The notes under the pieces: model-generated
What the model saw: only the letters and a program-made list of their open reading frames with translations
Databases searched by the model: none
Told to the model about the DNA's origin: nothing
Source: Exiguobacterium sp. s48
GTDB lineage: Bacteria; Bacillota; Bacilli; Exiguobacteriales; Exiguobacteriaceae
Assembly (NCBI RefSeq): GCF_018617395.1
Contig: NZ_JACSKC010000001.1
Location: 186,001 to 250,000, forward strand
DNA length: 64,000 nt
Reading direction: 5' to 3'
Program-made: the position numbers and the translations under genes
In this document: one piece after another, positions 63,812 to 64,000 of the stretch
Layout of the letters: the number at the start of each line of letters is the position of its first letter
How positions within the stretch are numbered: position 1 is the stretch's first letter

Positions 63812-64000
63812 ATGAGCCGATTCGTACGTAATAAAAAGCTCATCATCACGCTAATTGTACTGATCTTGTTTTTCGTCATTTTAGGGGTTTCGATTCGAGG
63901 ACGATCGGAATCAGCCTGGTACCAAGATGTCACGCGTGATGTGGTCGGCACGTTCCAGCGAGTGTTCGCGGTACCGATCGGATGGATGGACTCAACGGTC
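63812..64000 (+). CDS. mreC: Rod-shape-determining protein MreC, 5' part
   Basis: First 63 codons, truncated by the window edge. The product begins MSRFVRNKKLIITLIVLIL, a short basic cytoplasmic tail followed by a transmembrane helix, then RGRSESAWYQDVTRDVVG as in MreC. GAGGTGA lies 10 nt upstream of the ATG. MreC links MreB to the elongation machinery outside. mreB-mreC order is conserved. Confidence 0.9.
   Translation, partial: MSRFVRNKKLIITLIVLILFFVILGVSIRGRSESAWYQDVTRDVVGTFQRVFAVPIGWMDSTV

Noticed and set aside
1-64000. CRISPR arrays, IS elements, prophage or rRNA genes
   Set aside because: No regularly spaced repeats, transposase or integrase motifs, or rRNA-like sequence were seen on either strand.

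Overview
The window reads as a chromosome segment from a non-spore-forming member of the Bacillales, most likely Exiguobacterium or a close relative. This rests on Bacillus-like protein sequences, strong Shine-Dalgarno sites with many TTG/GTG starts, and a gene order that follows the Bacillus subtilis lcfA-to-mreB arc (lcfA-fadR-etfBA-trxA-uvrC-yslB-sdhCAB-ysmA-racE-rph-rdgB-ysnB-ysoA-tig-clpX-lon-engB-hemACDBL-valS-folC-comC/pilD-maf-radC-mreB-mreC). The genes found in that arc in B. subtilis that concern sporulation or germination (gerE, gerM, lonB, spoVID, spoIIB) are absent. The genus call is inference; no 16S sequence is present.

Layout. 0-3.8 kb: fatty-acid degradation block (acyl-CoA ligase end, FadR repressor with two operator-like sites, electron-transfer flavoprotein) and thioredoxin. 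3.8-10 kb: complete seven-gene Mrp Na+/H+ antiporter operon, preceded by a gene-free stretch holding a candidate structured RNA. 10-14.4 kb: a disulfide-reductase-like flavoprotein, uvrC, an aminoglycoside-nucleotidyltransferase-like gene and yslB. 14.5-18.6 kb: succinate dehydrogenase operon with a promoter and a cre-like site, a thioesterase, and a free-standing ptsH. 18.7-21.3 kb: racE-rph-rdgB-ysnB. 21.4-21.75 kb: a tRNA-Arg(UCU) gene split inside its anticodon by a 280-nt group I intron. 21.9-28.6 kb: ysoA, tig, clpX, lon, engB. 28.7-35.3 kb: an AI-2E-family membrane protein and the heme operon hemACDBL. 35.3-38.3 kb: a T-box riboswitch and valS. 38.4-42.4 kb: a lipoprotein, two tiny membrane proteins, selO and folC.

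42.5-58.9 kb: a complete type IV pilus locus at the position where B. subtilis carries comC. It holds a large secreted Ig-domain protein, an ankyrin-like membrane protein, a divergent cluster of minor pilin-like genes, a VanW/G5-like membrane protein, the ATPases PilB and PilT, the platform protein PilC, a major pilin, prepilin peptidase PilD, a PilM-PilN fusion and PilO. Together these cover assembly, retraction, processing and alignment of a pilus, so twitching or DNA uptake is plausible. 59-64 kb: maf and radC, a 2.3-kb islet of small or unknown genes, then mreB and the start of mreC.

The strongest unusual item is the group I intron in the tRNA-Arg anticodon. Next are the type IV pilus locus with its PilM-PilN fusion and possible adhesin, and the unassigned structured RNA ahead of the Mrp operon. 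No IS element, prophage or CRISPR array was seen.
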